This document shows, piece by piece, positions 24,596-36,630 of a stretch of 64,000 bases of DNA; position 1 is the first letter of the stretch; each line of letters opens with the position of its first letter. The DNA comes from Sphagnum magellanicum. Its lineage: Eukaryota; Streptophyta; Sphagnopsida; Sphagnales; Sphagnaceae. The stretch lies in assembly GCA_021904315.1 (NCBI GenBank), contig CM038913.1:1053958-1117957 (forward strand), given 5' to 3'. The notes under the pieces are model-generated. The model made no database searches. It worked only from the letters and a program-made list of their open reading frames with translations, and had not been told where the DNA came from. Both the position numbers and the translations under genes were made by a program.

Positions 24596-26700
24596 TGAAA
24601 CTGGAGCTGCTTCTCTATTATGTCCTTGCTCCACACTGAAATTTTGTGAATTGAATCAATCTGCAATTGGGTAACAGATATCAATGTCATTGTTACACAT
24701 AGAAGATACATGGGAGAAGAATCCTGAAAACTTTCAACAAGCTTTTGCAATGATAGACTTGGTGATGGATGGACGGGTGTTCTACCCTCTCTCTCTCTCT
24801 CCATATATATATATATATACACATATATATATGGACTTGTGGATATGAACCTCACTCAATAGACTTGCTCTCTAGGGGCTTCCTTTCTGGATTTTGGATT
24901 TGGAATCATCTCTTTTGCCCTTTTTTCCCCCCATATCCTTCAGATCAAGCTTCAAGAGGTCTGAAAAAGTTCCAGTCAGGGCCTGAGTGTTTGTTCTCTG
25001 TGTGTGTGGGTGCAACAACAAGAGGTCTTCTGAATGTGCTACAAGCAAGCATTTGCTTGATCTGCTGTTGCTGCTTCTGAAGCGTCATCACCGTACCACA
25101 AGAAGAAGCCTAGGCTTCAGACATGAGGAGGAAGAGAATGCCATGAGAATGAAAGAGTTGTGGTCTTTGGCTTACCAGCAGAGTAGAAGAAGAATGCTGC
25201 TGGGGTAGAGGGAGGGAGAGAGAGAGAGATTCATTCATGTTCTCAATCCGAAGCTGCTGCTGCTGCTCTTCCTCCTCCTCATCTTCTCTCCTGTTTCTTT
25301 CCTCGTCGCCATGATACCCATGCAGATGAATCTGAGAACCAACCCCGCTGATCCTCCTCCTCCTCTCCGCTGATCTCCTCTCTCTCGTATTCTTCGCGGA
25401 CTAGATCGATCTTGAGAGCGTCCTGCTAACTTCCTTGAGTCTCAGCGTTGCAAAACTCCCCGAACTTGCGCACATTCAACCCTTGTACAACACTGGGATC
25501 GTGAAGCTCATAATGCGCCGCGAACGGAAGCACTCTCTTTAGTTTTTCGTCTCTCTCGAGTCTCTCCCTCTGTCTCGGCGCTCTCTCTCTCGCCTGTTTC
25601 TATCGTCTCTCTCGTTTCTCTCTATCTCGAGAGATTGGCTCTCTGTCTGTCTCGTCTCTCAGAATCAGATCAGATCAGATCAGATTGAAGCAATGAGAGT
25701 GGGAGGAGACAGCAAACCAGATTTCTCTCTCCGTGGCAGCCAGCAGGAATTCTTCGGATCACATGCAAACTGTAGAGACGAGAACACCAGACGCTCTTTC
25801 AAGAAGCCGCCACTTGTTGCAAACTCCTCCTCCTCTTCTTCTCCTCCTCACAACAGCAGCGAATGGAAGCCGATTTCTTCTAGCCTGTAACTCTTCTTCT
25901 TCTTTCTTCATAACAACAACAACAACAACACTCTTTCTTCTTCTTGTTCTCCTTCTTGTTGTTCTTGTTGTGCAATCTTCTCCTTCTTCTTCGTCTCCTG
26001 CTTCGTCTTCTTCTTCCTGACTCCAGCAGCCGGATCTATACGCTGAAGTAGAAGAAGAAGCGGCCGATGATACAAACACGACAACTTCAAACCATTTTCT
26101 TCAACAACAACTCAAAATCCCTTCAAATCCTCAAATCCTTCAAAGGAAAGAAACTACAATAAATCCAACAAACACACTGGTTTGATTTTGATTGTTCGTT
26201 TGTTTGCTTAGTTTGTGAAGATTGATGATGCAGTCCTGAGCACAGATGGTTTTTTTTTTTTTTTTTTACTTTCTTCTTTCCTTCAATGCATGATGAGCAG
26301 ATCTGATACCACAGTCTTAAATGCTTTTGCAACAACAACAACAACAAGCCTCTTTCTTTGTTTCTTTCTCTTTCCTTCTTCTTGTCTTCCTCTCTCTCTC
26401 TCTCTGTCTCTCTCTCTCTGCGTGGTTTTGTGTCTCTCTTCTGTCGCTTTGTCTCTCAATGTGCTTCTCATCTCAGCAAAGCACCTTCTGCCCCCATTTA
26501 GACACATAAATACACACAAAAGAGAGAGAGAGAGAGAGAGAGTAATCACGTCCCTAATCTGGCACAAATCCCACAACAACAACAACAACAACAACAAACT
26601 AAACACAAATCTGGAATCATTCCTCTAATCTCTTTTCTCTAATCTAGCGAGACACAACCCACAACCAACAAAAACTATCCAACAATGAATTTCTGCAATC
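24596..26700 (-). promoter_or_regulatory. GA/CT-rich 5' region of the PNGase A-like gene, with a probable 5' UTR intron
   Basis: Relative to the intergenic DNA on its right this block is richer in GC and CG dinucleotides. Microsatellites occur at 24783-24835 (CT then TA), 25555-25640 (CT), 25668-25684 (GATCA), 26240-26260 (T), 26393-26420 (CT), 26520-26541 (AG) and 26574-26598 (AAC). On the minus strand, CTGCTG/GTAAGCC near 25182 and an AG acceptor close to the ATG suggest a 5' UTR intron, with the untranslated exon lying further right. Promoter function is inferred from position. Confidence 0.45.
25693..25890 (+). CDS. Possible short protein or first exon, 65 codons
   Basis: An ATG-started frame encodes 65 aa beginning MRVGGDSKPDFSLRGSQQEF, with a Ser/Pro-rich second half. 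It follows a CT-rich, leader-like stretch and points away from the PNGase A gene, so it could be the first exon of a divergently transcribed gene. I recognise no domain and could not find following exons in the AT-rich DNA to the right. Chance openness in GC-richer sequence is a real alternative. Confidence 0.2.
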   Translation: MRVGGDSKPDFSLRGSQQEFFGSHANCRDENTRRSFKKPPLVANSSSSSSPPHNSSEWKPISSSL

Positions 26701-27411
26701 ACCCCTCTAATCTCTTTCTCTAATCTCTTCTCTAATTTAATCTTATTGAGACAAATCTCACAAATCAACAATCCATACTTACATGAATCATCTTTTTACT
26801 AATCATAAATTTAATACTAAAATGATTTAGTAATGAGAATCGTGCAAAAATTTGTTCATTCATAAATTCGAATGTTTTTACACAAATAATATATAAAATA
26901 ATGTAAAATTTGTTCATTCATAAGTTTTTTATTTTATTTAATTAAAAAAATAATTCTAATCTCTTTCTCTAATCTCTTTTTGTAATCTCATTTGGGTCAT
27001 ATATATATCACAAACCAACGAACTATACATGATTTATGTAAATCATCTTTTTTATCAATTATAAATTTAATATTCAATGATTTAATAATAAAAAAAAGAA
27101 ATTCATTCATTTAAAAATTTATATGTTTCTCACACAAATATTGTGCATTGAAAAAATTGCCAAGTGAATATGTAAATAATATAAAAAAGGGGTGGTGAGT
27201 ATGTAATAATTTTATTTATAAATCTGTATTACATTTGTCAACATATTCATTTGTATATCAAATGTGTTTTGAACTCTAGATAATTTGTGCATAAAATGTA
27301 CAAACTTATGAATAAATTAAAAAAAATTGCATGATTTTTATTATTCAATTGTTGAATGCTAAGTTTGTGATTAATAATCTTTTATCTCTTCTCAAGAATC
27401 AAAATACCGTA

Positions 27412-27497
27412 ACCAACAAGGGGTGTGTCACAATGTGGCCTTGCCATTTACATTAAAAAAAAATCTATCCTAATGCAAAAGAAAAATTATGAAAACT
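27412..27497 (+). repeat. Dispersed repeat, copy 1 (second copy at 57441-57522)
   Basis: About 85 bp share the order AACAAGGGG, TGTGTCACA, GTGGCCTTG, CATTTACATTAAAA and AAAAGAA.AATTATG.AAACTC with 57441-57522. The copies differ by scattered substitutions and small gaps. The TGTGTCACA start recalls a transposon or LTR edge, but the second boundary cannot be defined. Confidence 0.7.
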
Positions 27498-28434
27498 CAA
27501 ATATTTCATCATGCAAAAATATAATCTTCAAAAAATCCCCTAAAAAAAAAAAAAAAACAAAAATCCTTCAAGATATTTATAACTCTATAACAACTGATCT
27601 CAAGTTTCAACACAAGCCAAAATATATCATCTTTCCAAAATCCTCATAATAAAAATAGACCTATTATTATTACCTAGCTGGGGCCAAAATTAGGGTTTCA
27701 TGATCATTAATTTTTTTAAAAAATAAAATAAATCTTCCCTTATGATTATCTTTCTCCTAAAGCCCACCACCTTTTTTTCTTTTTTTTTTGTTTCTGAAAT
27801 TATTGCAGCCCATATGGTCGGCAATAATTGTCACAAATTGTCTTTCTCTTTGTTTTGTTGTTGTGAGCTACACCCAAAAATAGATACCTACTAGCAAAAT
27901 CATCAAAACCTTGCAAAGCTTTATTTATAAACACACCATGGATTCGGAAAATGTACAAAGGTATTAGAAAAAAAAGGGAAGAATTTAAAAGGACGTGAAG
28001 TTGATGATTGGGTACTAGGTACCAAGTTCCCGACTAATAAGATATATATCCCAAGTCACCAACTATGATATATAATTTACCTCCTAAAATTATCAACTAT
28101 ATCAATTAGTTGTAAGGAGTTGGGACCCCCCAAAGTTCAATATGTTTTTCTTTTGTAATGGGCATCATTTGATTCAAATTGGCCCATCACAAAAAAATAA
28201 AATTAAATAAAAAAATTTAAATTAAATAAAAAAGCTTTGAATTTTTAAAAAAAAAAGATATATTACTAGTCTTTGGCTTTTGTTTTTATTTTAGATTAGA
28301 ACTTAGGACAAAGGATATGGGGATAAAGTGGGGGGTGTTATTGGGAACATGTTGAGGAACACATTGGGAACAACAAAAATCCCCAAGTTACCAACTAGCT
28401 ATTATAATAATAATTTCCTCCCTAGTTTTGTTTT

Positions 28435-28450
28435 GGGGGGGGGGGGGGGG
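28435..28450 (+). repeat. Run of 16 G
   Basis: An uninterrupted G tract in AT-rich DNA, 430 bp left of a longer G run. The length as assembled may be unreliable. Confidence 0.8.
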
Positions 28451-28679
28451 AGTGTTTATGTGGAGTAGTTATAGTAGTAGTGACTAAACTACATGAGCAT
28501 CTATTATTATCTCTTTGTCTAAAAATGAAACAAAAGTATCTAGGTAGCACCAACAACTAACCTCTCTCTCATTATGGTGCTTGGGAAAGGGCTAACTGAC
28601 AACAGGGATATTTCAAGTGTACCCTTGAATGACAAGTTTGTCAGGTAATAAAAATGAATAAAGTCCCTTTTAAGTTGAG

Positions 28680-28785
28680 TTCATGACTAGTTTTTAAGGT
28701 TCATGTCTAGTTTAGGGTCTAGGGTTTAGGGTTCATGACTAGTTTAGGGTTTAGGGTTTAGGGTTCATAACTAGTTTAGGGTTTT
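28680..28785 (+). repeat. Interstitial telomere-like tandem array
   Basis: Four units begin TTCATGACTAG or a variant and carry a growing number of TTTAGGG repeats, the plant telomere motif (TTTAGGGTTTAGGGTTTAGGG in the best unit). A reverse-oriented AAACCCTAA follows at 28801. Confidence 0.85.
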
Positions 28786-28876
28786 TGTTTTCCCTTCCTT
28801 AAACCCTAATCAGGGAGCTGATCCCCCCCCCTGCTCCAGGAGTTTACAAATTGAAGCCATTTTTTGGTCCTTCATA

Positions 28877-28901
28877 GGGGGGGGGGGGGGGGGGGGGGGG
28901 G
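28877..28901 (+). repeat. Run of 25 G
   Basis: Twenty-five uninterrupted G bases. Such a tract can fold as a G-quadruplex and is prone to length errors in sequencing. Confidence 0.85.
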
Positions 28902-30187
28902 TGGTTTCTGTCTGGCCAGGGTGAACCAGAACCCTAGAACCCTAGAACCTTCACCTTCTGGAATTGGGGCTTTTAGAGGGCATATTTTCATCCATGAAAT
29001 GTTAAATTTGACTGAGGGTGGTTTAACTTTAGGACCCGATATTTACCATGGTTAGAAGCAACTTAAACCCCATTTGGGGTAGATGGGGTTTCTACCAATG
29101 TTTCCTTCAATCCATAGGGCACTTAAAGAATAGGTTACTTCCCAAAGAAGAAATATATGCTTATGTATATTATATGATATATTGTACATGTGAAATTCTA
29201 ATTTTGTGTGCCAAATTTCTTTTTGGATAATGATTATTATTATTATTATTATTATTATATTATTTGATAAAGGGTAACTCTTGGTTGAATCCTTTACTTG
29301 CTAACTAGGGCATTGTAAAGCACTAGCAGAAAACTTTTAGTGTATTTGGGTGGCACATATTATCAAGTGGAATTTTTCCTTTGCAAAACAAGACACCGTG
29401 ATAGTATCACAAGAAAGATGGAAAAAAAATAAAAATTATGTTGGTACATTATGTCAAATAACACCCTTAGAGCATGGCATTCCGAAAATGGAGTTTGAGG
29501 AGTTTCATATGCAATAAATAGCAAAAAGACCAATATCCATAGCCATTATTATTCATGGTATTGGATGGATTAGAATTTAGGAGTTGTTAGGGGTTTTTTG
29601 GAAATAATCTCAAAAACCCTAAATTTTTCACACTTGATCATGGGAATACTCTCAACAACTTTTTAACACCTGATCATGAGAACTAATATGGCCTGTGGTG
29701 TTGGCCCAAGTGTGAACTCTAAAAAAATTTTAGTTTTGATTTTGTCAAGTTTTTATAGAATTTCCAATGACAAAAATATTACCCTGAAATTTAATATCTC
29801 TTGCACCTTAGGTCTTAGAATTACAAAATAGCCTCTATAAAATCCTACTCATCAAGGGCTTTCCAACAATATCAAGAGCACACCCCAATTCTCTTAAAGA
29901 TGTTGGTTTTGATTTTATTGAGTTTTCAATGGCAAAATTGTTCAATATTCAATAACAACGTGCATCCTAAGTCTAAACATTACGAAACCACCTTGATGCA
30001 CCCCCCTTTCATCAAAGGGCTTTCCAACAGTAGAAGAGCTAAAGGGGATGCACCATGGTTTGGGAGATCTCGTCGTGATTAATTAACTAATTCCTCCCTT
30101 GATAGATAACATATTCCCATGATCAAGGTTGAGTTGGGTCAGGTGGTGCAAGAGCTTTTGAAAACAATATTCCCAAAACCAAACGTC

Positions 30188-30490
30188 AAATGATCAAACA
30201 TGGAAACCCTAATCTTAGGTAGGGTTTTCATGTTTGATAGTTTGATCCGTACTTATTAGCCATAAGATTAGGGTTTCCATGTTTGCGCATTTGATCCTTA
30301 CTGATTAGTTATAAGATTAGGGTTTCCATGTTTGCGCATATGATCCTTACTTATTAGTTATGAGATTAGGGTTTCCATGTTTGATGGCTTGATCCTTACT
30401 TATTAGTGATAAGATTAGGGTTTCCATGTTCGATTATTATTAGTCATAAGATTAGGGTTTTCATGTGTGATCCTTTACTTATTAGTTACC
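30188..30490. repeat. 49-bp tandem array with telobox core and an inverted first copy
   Basis: Units contain AAGATTAGGGTTTCCATG, followed by a TTGATCCTTACTTATTAG-like stretch. The core recurs at about 30265, 30314, 30363, 30412 and 30449 (steps of 49, 49, 49 and 37). At 30190-30215 the same core occurs in reverse orientation (GGAAACCCTAATCTTA), so the array starts with a head-to-head copy. Confidence 0.85.
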
Positions 30491-32122
30491 TACAACTCTG
30501 TTCTAGTCCGGACAAACTTCCACAGAAAGGCAGAGACCTGGGCTTTCCCCTGAGACCTCAGGGGGTGAATGATTATTCTCTTCTGGCAAAGCCCATAACA
30601 CATCTGATGAGGAGCTGCAAAATGATGGGTCTGATTTTAATGCTCTGGTGATGTCTCCTACACACTCATCATAGCCAAGCATCTGCCAATATTTTATTAC
30701 CCCTACTTCAAAGGAAAGATGGCCAGCTTCAACACATGCCTGTCGAATAATTAATTAATTAATTAATTAAAATTAAAGATTCCATGTTGACAATAAAATA
30801 ATTTTGAATAATTTTTTTGGATTTTTTTGGATTTTTTCCCCTTCACCATTTTTTTTTCCTTAGAAAATTGATTTTTTTTTTTTTGGGAAAATAATGTTTT
30901 TACATATAATATGGTTATAAGTGTCAAAGATGCCAAGGTACTCTCTTCAGCAGTGGCTTTTTATTTATTTATTTATGGGTGGCAAAAAATTTCATTCTTT
31001 CGACCTGAGAAATACGATTTTGATGCATACAAAGGATTGTTTTGAAATTTAAGACAAATTCCTCAATTATTCACCAGATTTTGAAAAGGAAAATTCTGAA
31101 TTGCCAGATTTTCTACAACAGGGTTCCAGCAGGTAGCCAAAAATATAAAAAAGAAATTCTTAGCACATTTGGTCTATAGCCAAATTTGGCTAAATCCTCT
31201 TGTGTATAATCACCGGTTTGGCAACTTCACAAAATTGAAAGGATCGGAACCAACACAACACACACACACACCCACAACTGCAGACATTAAACACCTCCGA
31301 AGAGCTCTTCTCGAGATGCAATTAACAATAACAATTTCCCTTGAGAGCTGCAACGGACCAAAGGGGCTTCCCATGTCCTTGACATTTTCCGTATGTAGCA
31401 AACTTTTGTGGTTGTGTACCGGAACACACACGGGTTTCATAATGCTTGCCTTCTCGTTGCTGCAATTCATTAAGCCACGGTCTTTACCAAGGCTGATGAG
31501 AGAGGTCACTTAACTCAGAGCTACCTTGGGTTAACTGCCGGTTTAGGTCGGGTTCCGATTTTTAATGACTAGAATTAACCCCAAAAAAAAACTAATCAAA
31601 AACTAATTTTCTGATAGTTGAACTCGGAAAATTGCTTGTATGCAACTGAGCCTGGAAATCGGTCTTTCTTTCGGTTTATAATAATTTCTTTTGAATGAAA
31701 AGCTTGTGCCGGGAGTGAGTAAATAAATATATCGAATTGGAACTGGGGTTGGAAAAGTTTCAAACCCTAACTGAGAACTGTGGTTAGTCCTAATTAGCTC
31801 TGGGACGACATTAATCAGCCCCTAGGAAACCCTTAATTGGCATTCGAAAGACACTAAACAACCTATAAGATAACCTTAATTAGCCTTATCATAACCTTAA
31901 CCCACGTTTAAATAGTCTTAAGAGCCGTAAAACAACAAGGCTTAATCAGTTGTAATTGATCTTAATTATGCTAGCAACTTTTAATATAAGCCTAAAGCAC
32001 TCCGAAGAATTTCCCTTTTGTATTTGGAGGCACATTCCAACACGGAACATGCGTTCATCCATGCTGATCACATGCACACTTTCCGCCATTCCAAATGAGA
32101 GACATGTTGTGCTCTTGTAGGA

Positions 32123-32194
32123 CTTCTCTAATTTTCGGGCCTACGCCCTTGGGGCTCTTACGCCCTTGAGGCTATGACCCTTAAATTAGAGAAG
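32123..32194. repeat. Short inverted repeat with internal duplicated segment
   Basis: CTTCTCTAATTT (32123-32134) pairs perfectly with AAATTAGAGAAG (32183-32194). The loop holds two near-identical segments, TACGCCCTTGGGGCT and TACGCCCTTGAGGCT. Role unknown. Confidence 0.6.
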
Positions 32195-35100
32195 GCCCTA
32201 GCGAGGAGGCCTTCCCTTAAACAACTTAAGCATGTTCTCCTATAAACCTTTACTAAGAACATTATTTTGTATCAAGTCCTTTAACCCAATAAAAACATAT
32301 TCTTCACACATTTTAACACAATTTTTTTCGGATTGGGAAACTCCCCAATTCATTCATCCGTGATTTGATCATGTCATTCACACCTCAATCATGCACATAC
32401 TACTTTATACATGTCTAGAGGTCTTGAATTGATTGAATGAACAATCACCCACGAACACATCAATGGATGAGAATCGGCACCAACCATCAACGCACCAATG
32501 GATGGAAACTTTGAATAATAACAACTCTCACTCTTTTGTGGGCCCTATTTTGTGTAATTGGTTTTAAGTTAGTTCAATGAATAAAGGCTTGAATGGAGGT
32601 GTTCATTTGGGGACACTCTTTTGGCACTATAGAGAGAGAGAGATAGAGGGGTTCAAAATTGTTAATGTGATGTCCTAAAAAATAATTTTTTAAAATTAAA
32701 AAATAAAATTATATATATATATATATATGAGAAAGTTATTCATTTTCAACATTTCAAAGAATGGGCGGTGATCATATGTCACATTATGTTAAGTTTTTGT
32801 TTTGTTGCAAACTTTGATGATGTTTTGTAGCTAGTCTCCTCTTGTTGATGAAGTCTATCATACTAGGAGCAGATGAATGAATGAATTATAGGCAATTTGT
32901 TGTAGAACATGGAGTATGAGACATGCTAGTTGAGGACTTGTACACATCCTTTATCGTTTTGCAATGAAATTTTGACATACACAAGTTTAAGTACATGGGA
33001 ACATTAGGCAACAAAATTTGAGTTCACATTGTTTTTATATGATTATATGAAGAGTGTTTGCTTGTGTGTGATGTTTGTGTCGAAATATTGGGTGTGTTCA
33101 TATATCTAAATAACCAACCATCCACCCACAAAACCAAAGCTTTGTTGCTAGTGTGAGGTGAAGATAAAACTTTGTGTGTGCCTCCCTTTTTAGTTAGTTG
33201 CAATCCACTAATCTAATCATTTCCTATCACAACATGAAAAATAAAACCCTAATCCCGATCATTGTAAACCAGTTCATTGTAAACATTTTTTTATTAAAAA
33301 AATTCTTTATATAAAAAATTAGCAAAAAATTCCAATATTTTAGCAAATTTCAATTTAGACTTGAAATGAAACGAAAAAATCAAATATTTTCCAAATTATT
33401 TAATTTAAAAAATGAAAAAAATTTGTTGAAAAAGAGAACATTAATTGTGAACATGACTAAAATCTCATGCAAATGACCTCATCATAAACCGGGCAATTTA
33501 GTGCCAAAAAAATCACCACCAATGCCTAGAACCGCTAATCCCTCCTCCTCCGATGGGTGCAAGGCCTAACAAAAATTAGAACTTTCTAGTGTGCAAATCA
33601 ATCACATCTGAAACCCGACAATTGCAACTATTCAACTAGAACCAAAAAGCCATGATTGGGCATGTAATGAGCGGGCCTCTCGCATGGGCGCACCTCTTCA
33701 AAAGCTTTTGTTGGCAAATTATTTATGCACTAGCAAGTGGATCATGGATTCAGGTAGGACATGCCCCATTGTCTCGTGCATTATATTTTATGAAGCCCGG
33801 ATGGGTCCGTTTTTGGAGTCTTCCATGTTTCAAATGGGCTACGGTTCAAGTAATTGTACGAAATTTTTCCTAGAATTTCACAACCATTTCAATCTCATAA
33901 CTAATCATTTCCGTTCGGACTTGTTGGCACAATTTTTTTTGTTGATAAATTGTGTTTGAAACAACCTCTAGTGACTAGCCGTCAATAAGGATCTAGTTCC
34001 TTAGATTTTGATTTGTTAGCACCAAGTTCACATATTATAGATCCATTATTAAGTTCTATGTTCCGTATCCATTTCTTCAAGGCTTTTGTTGTTTTTTTCC
34101 TTTCGGGGTGGGTTGGTGGGTGGCAAGGGGGCCCTTCAAACTTCGACCAAAAAAAGTTGGGAATGCCATTAAGAGTACTTTAATAAATAAATAAGTAAAT
34201 AATTGCTATTCTAATTACTTAATTCTAATTAATTACTTCTAAGTATTATCGTGATATGTAGATATTGGTCGATAAGTCCAAGCATCAAGTGTAGTTGATT
34301 GAAACACTTGTAAAATTATTTCAAATTGAAAATACCCCCGCCCCCGCCCTCCCCCAAAATTTAAAAATAATAATAATAATATGAAGGAAATAGCTTTTAA
34401 AAAAGGTCCTCATTCAAAAAATCCACTAGAGCTATTTTATGATTCATCAGCCCTTGCTTGATTTTGGCCAAATTTTTTTGGAGGTGTATACAAACAATAA
34501 ACGGTTGAAATTCAGCATTTTAAATTCATATATATATATATATAATTTAATTTAATTCATGGGTGAGTAGAATGGACCATATTTCTAATAGACCTCAAGC
34601 TTCAAATAGAGGTAAAGATAGTTTTTTAGTTTTTTTTTAAAGACTACTCTTGAGGTTAAGATCCTACTTTGTAACTAGACGAGTACTAAAACCAACTCCT
34701 TATACAAAAAGGCCAGAGAGTAAGTAACCCAACAACAGCATACACACACACACACACACACACAAATAGCATTTCATTGGAAAAGAAAAAACCAGCCAAC
34801 AGTTTTGAACAAAGTTAGAACAAAAATTGAACCCTAAACCCTAAATTTTCCCCCACTTAAAAATTTAAAATTAAAAAAAAAAAAAAAACCCGTTAGTCAT
34901 AACACATTGCAATAACATTGCCATAATCTCTTTAGGTTACAATCCAAAATCATCCCCACAAAAGAAGGTTTTAAGTATAAGGAGAGAGAGTGTGTGAGAG
35001 AAGAGAGAGATGTGATGTTCATGTGACAAATTGTGAGCAAGTCCAACTTCTTAAAAACAAAAGGGGTAGGTGATGATACCGAATGGTGTGGGAGACAAAA

Positions 35101-36402
35101 GACTAGAGTAATAGTACGGGGAAGTCAATAATCAATGCAACAAAATGGGTGCCGATCAGGTTAAATAGTGTCAGCTCGGGGAGACCACACAACAGCTCGA
35201 GTCTTACATACATGTAGGCCTATACTTCACTTCTTTTGTCGGGGCTGAAGTGACCCAGCAGCACCCACAAACATGCCATCCTCATTTTCTCGTTTTGGGG
35301 TCGTTGGATGAACCCTAACCCAAGTCTCACTTTGGGAGGTGGTGTGGGTTTTTAAAGAATTTTCTTTCCCTTTGCTGACCCCTCCTTTACCTACCCACCT
35401 AATAGTGACTTGACCTACCTACCTCCTTCTAAACTCCTTCTCATCTCCACCTACCTACCAATCTCCTACCTACTTGTTTCCTTGCGCCCTTCCTCACTCT
35501 TGCACCCACCTAATTTTTCATGTTTTTTTCTTTTTGGTTAACAAGCTTGCAACTCCTTTTTGCCTAATGTTATTGCATTGCTTTTTATTTTATTTTTTAT
35601 TTTATTTTTTTCTTGACAAGCTATGAGTGGCAAGTTGTTTTTTTTAAGAAATATTTTTTGACTTGTGTTTTGTTTCTTGAAAAACTTGTAGCTTTGTAGT
35701 GTAGAGTTGTCACACTATTTAATTTTAATTTTTTTAGGTTAGTTGCAACAAATGTATTTTTTTCATGTTTTTTTCAATAAAAAGTTGCAACAAAAATATT
35801 GTTGTGCTATACTTTGTGTTTTTATCAAAAAGTTGCGATGTTCAATGAGGAGCCTTTTTTCAATTTTGAGGTTGGTTAATCTTGCAGTTGCAAAAGCTTG
35901 TTGGTGTCTAATATTATTTGTGATGTCACTTTTACTCAGTGCTAATGAAAATTATGCTCAAAGCTTTCATGTCAATTTTAAGTTGTATGAACAAATAATG
36001 AGATAAGCTTAAGAAATATGACCTTTTCAATTGGCTACAACAACTTTGATTTCAATGTTGCACGTTGGTTTGGCCATGAATAAGGTGTTGATTTTGTATG
36101 ATGGAAGACATGCAAATTGTTGAGTTTCAATCACAATTATGACTTTTGTTGTGTTTCCAATGATGTATGGAGCTAAAATTTGCATTGTGAGTTGTCATTG
36201 AATAACCAATTTTTGGGAAATATTGATTTGAATACACATGGTGCACTTTCTATTTTTCCTATGGAGGTTTGAATGTGGATTTTTTTCTTATTTGCAATTT
36301 TCTTTGCATTTGCTAACCTTCATTGATTTTTGATAACTTGATGTCACATTGCAAGAAGTTGAAGCCATGTTGGGTTATGCCATTTTTTATATATTGATGA
36401 CC

Positions 36403-36630
36403 AAATGTCCATTCCACCAACTAAAGCAACAATTAGGAAATAATTACTTATTGTAATATACAAGCCGGTGCCCCTTTTAATAGAGGAGTAAAAGTTGCAC
36501 CATCCTTGAATGAGGACTAAATGTCCACTCCACCAACTAAGGCAACAATTAAAAAACAATTATTTATTACAGTATATGAACCAATGCCTCTTTTTATATA
36601 GGAACCAAGGTTGCAAGTTGTTATTTATGT
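36403..36630 (+). repeat. 116-bp tandem duplication
   Basis: AAATGTCCATTCCACCAACT at 36403 recurs with one change at 36519, and the similarity continues through CAACAATTA, a TATTA run and a GCC(C/T)CTTTT.ATA stretch. Two copies are seen. Confidence 0.8.

Noticed and set aside
26215-26628. Frames rich in Phe, Leu, Ser and Arg, Glu in opposite strands
   Set aside because: They translate CT/GA and AAC microsatellites and are not gene-like.
31780-31980. Cluster of TTAATTAG-like words about every 20 to 40 bp
   Set aside because: Spacing is irregular and flanks do not align, so I could not support a tandem repeat.
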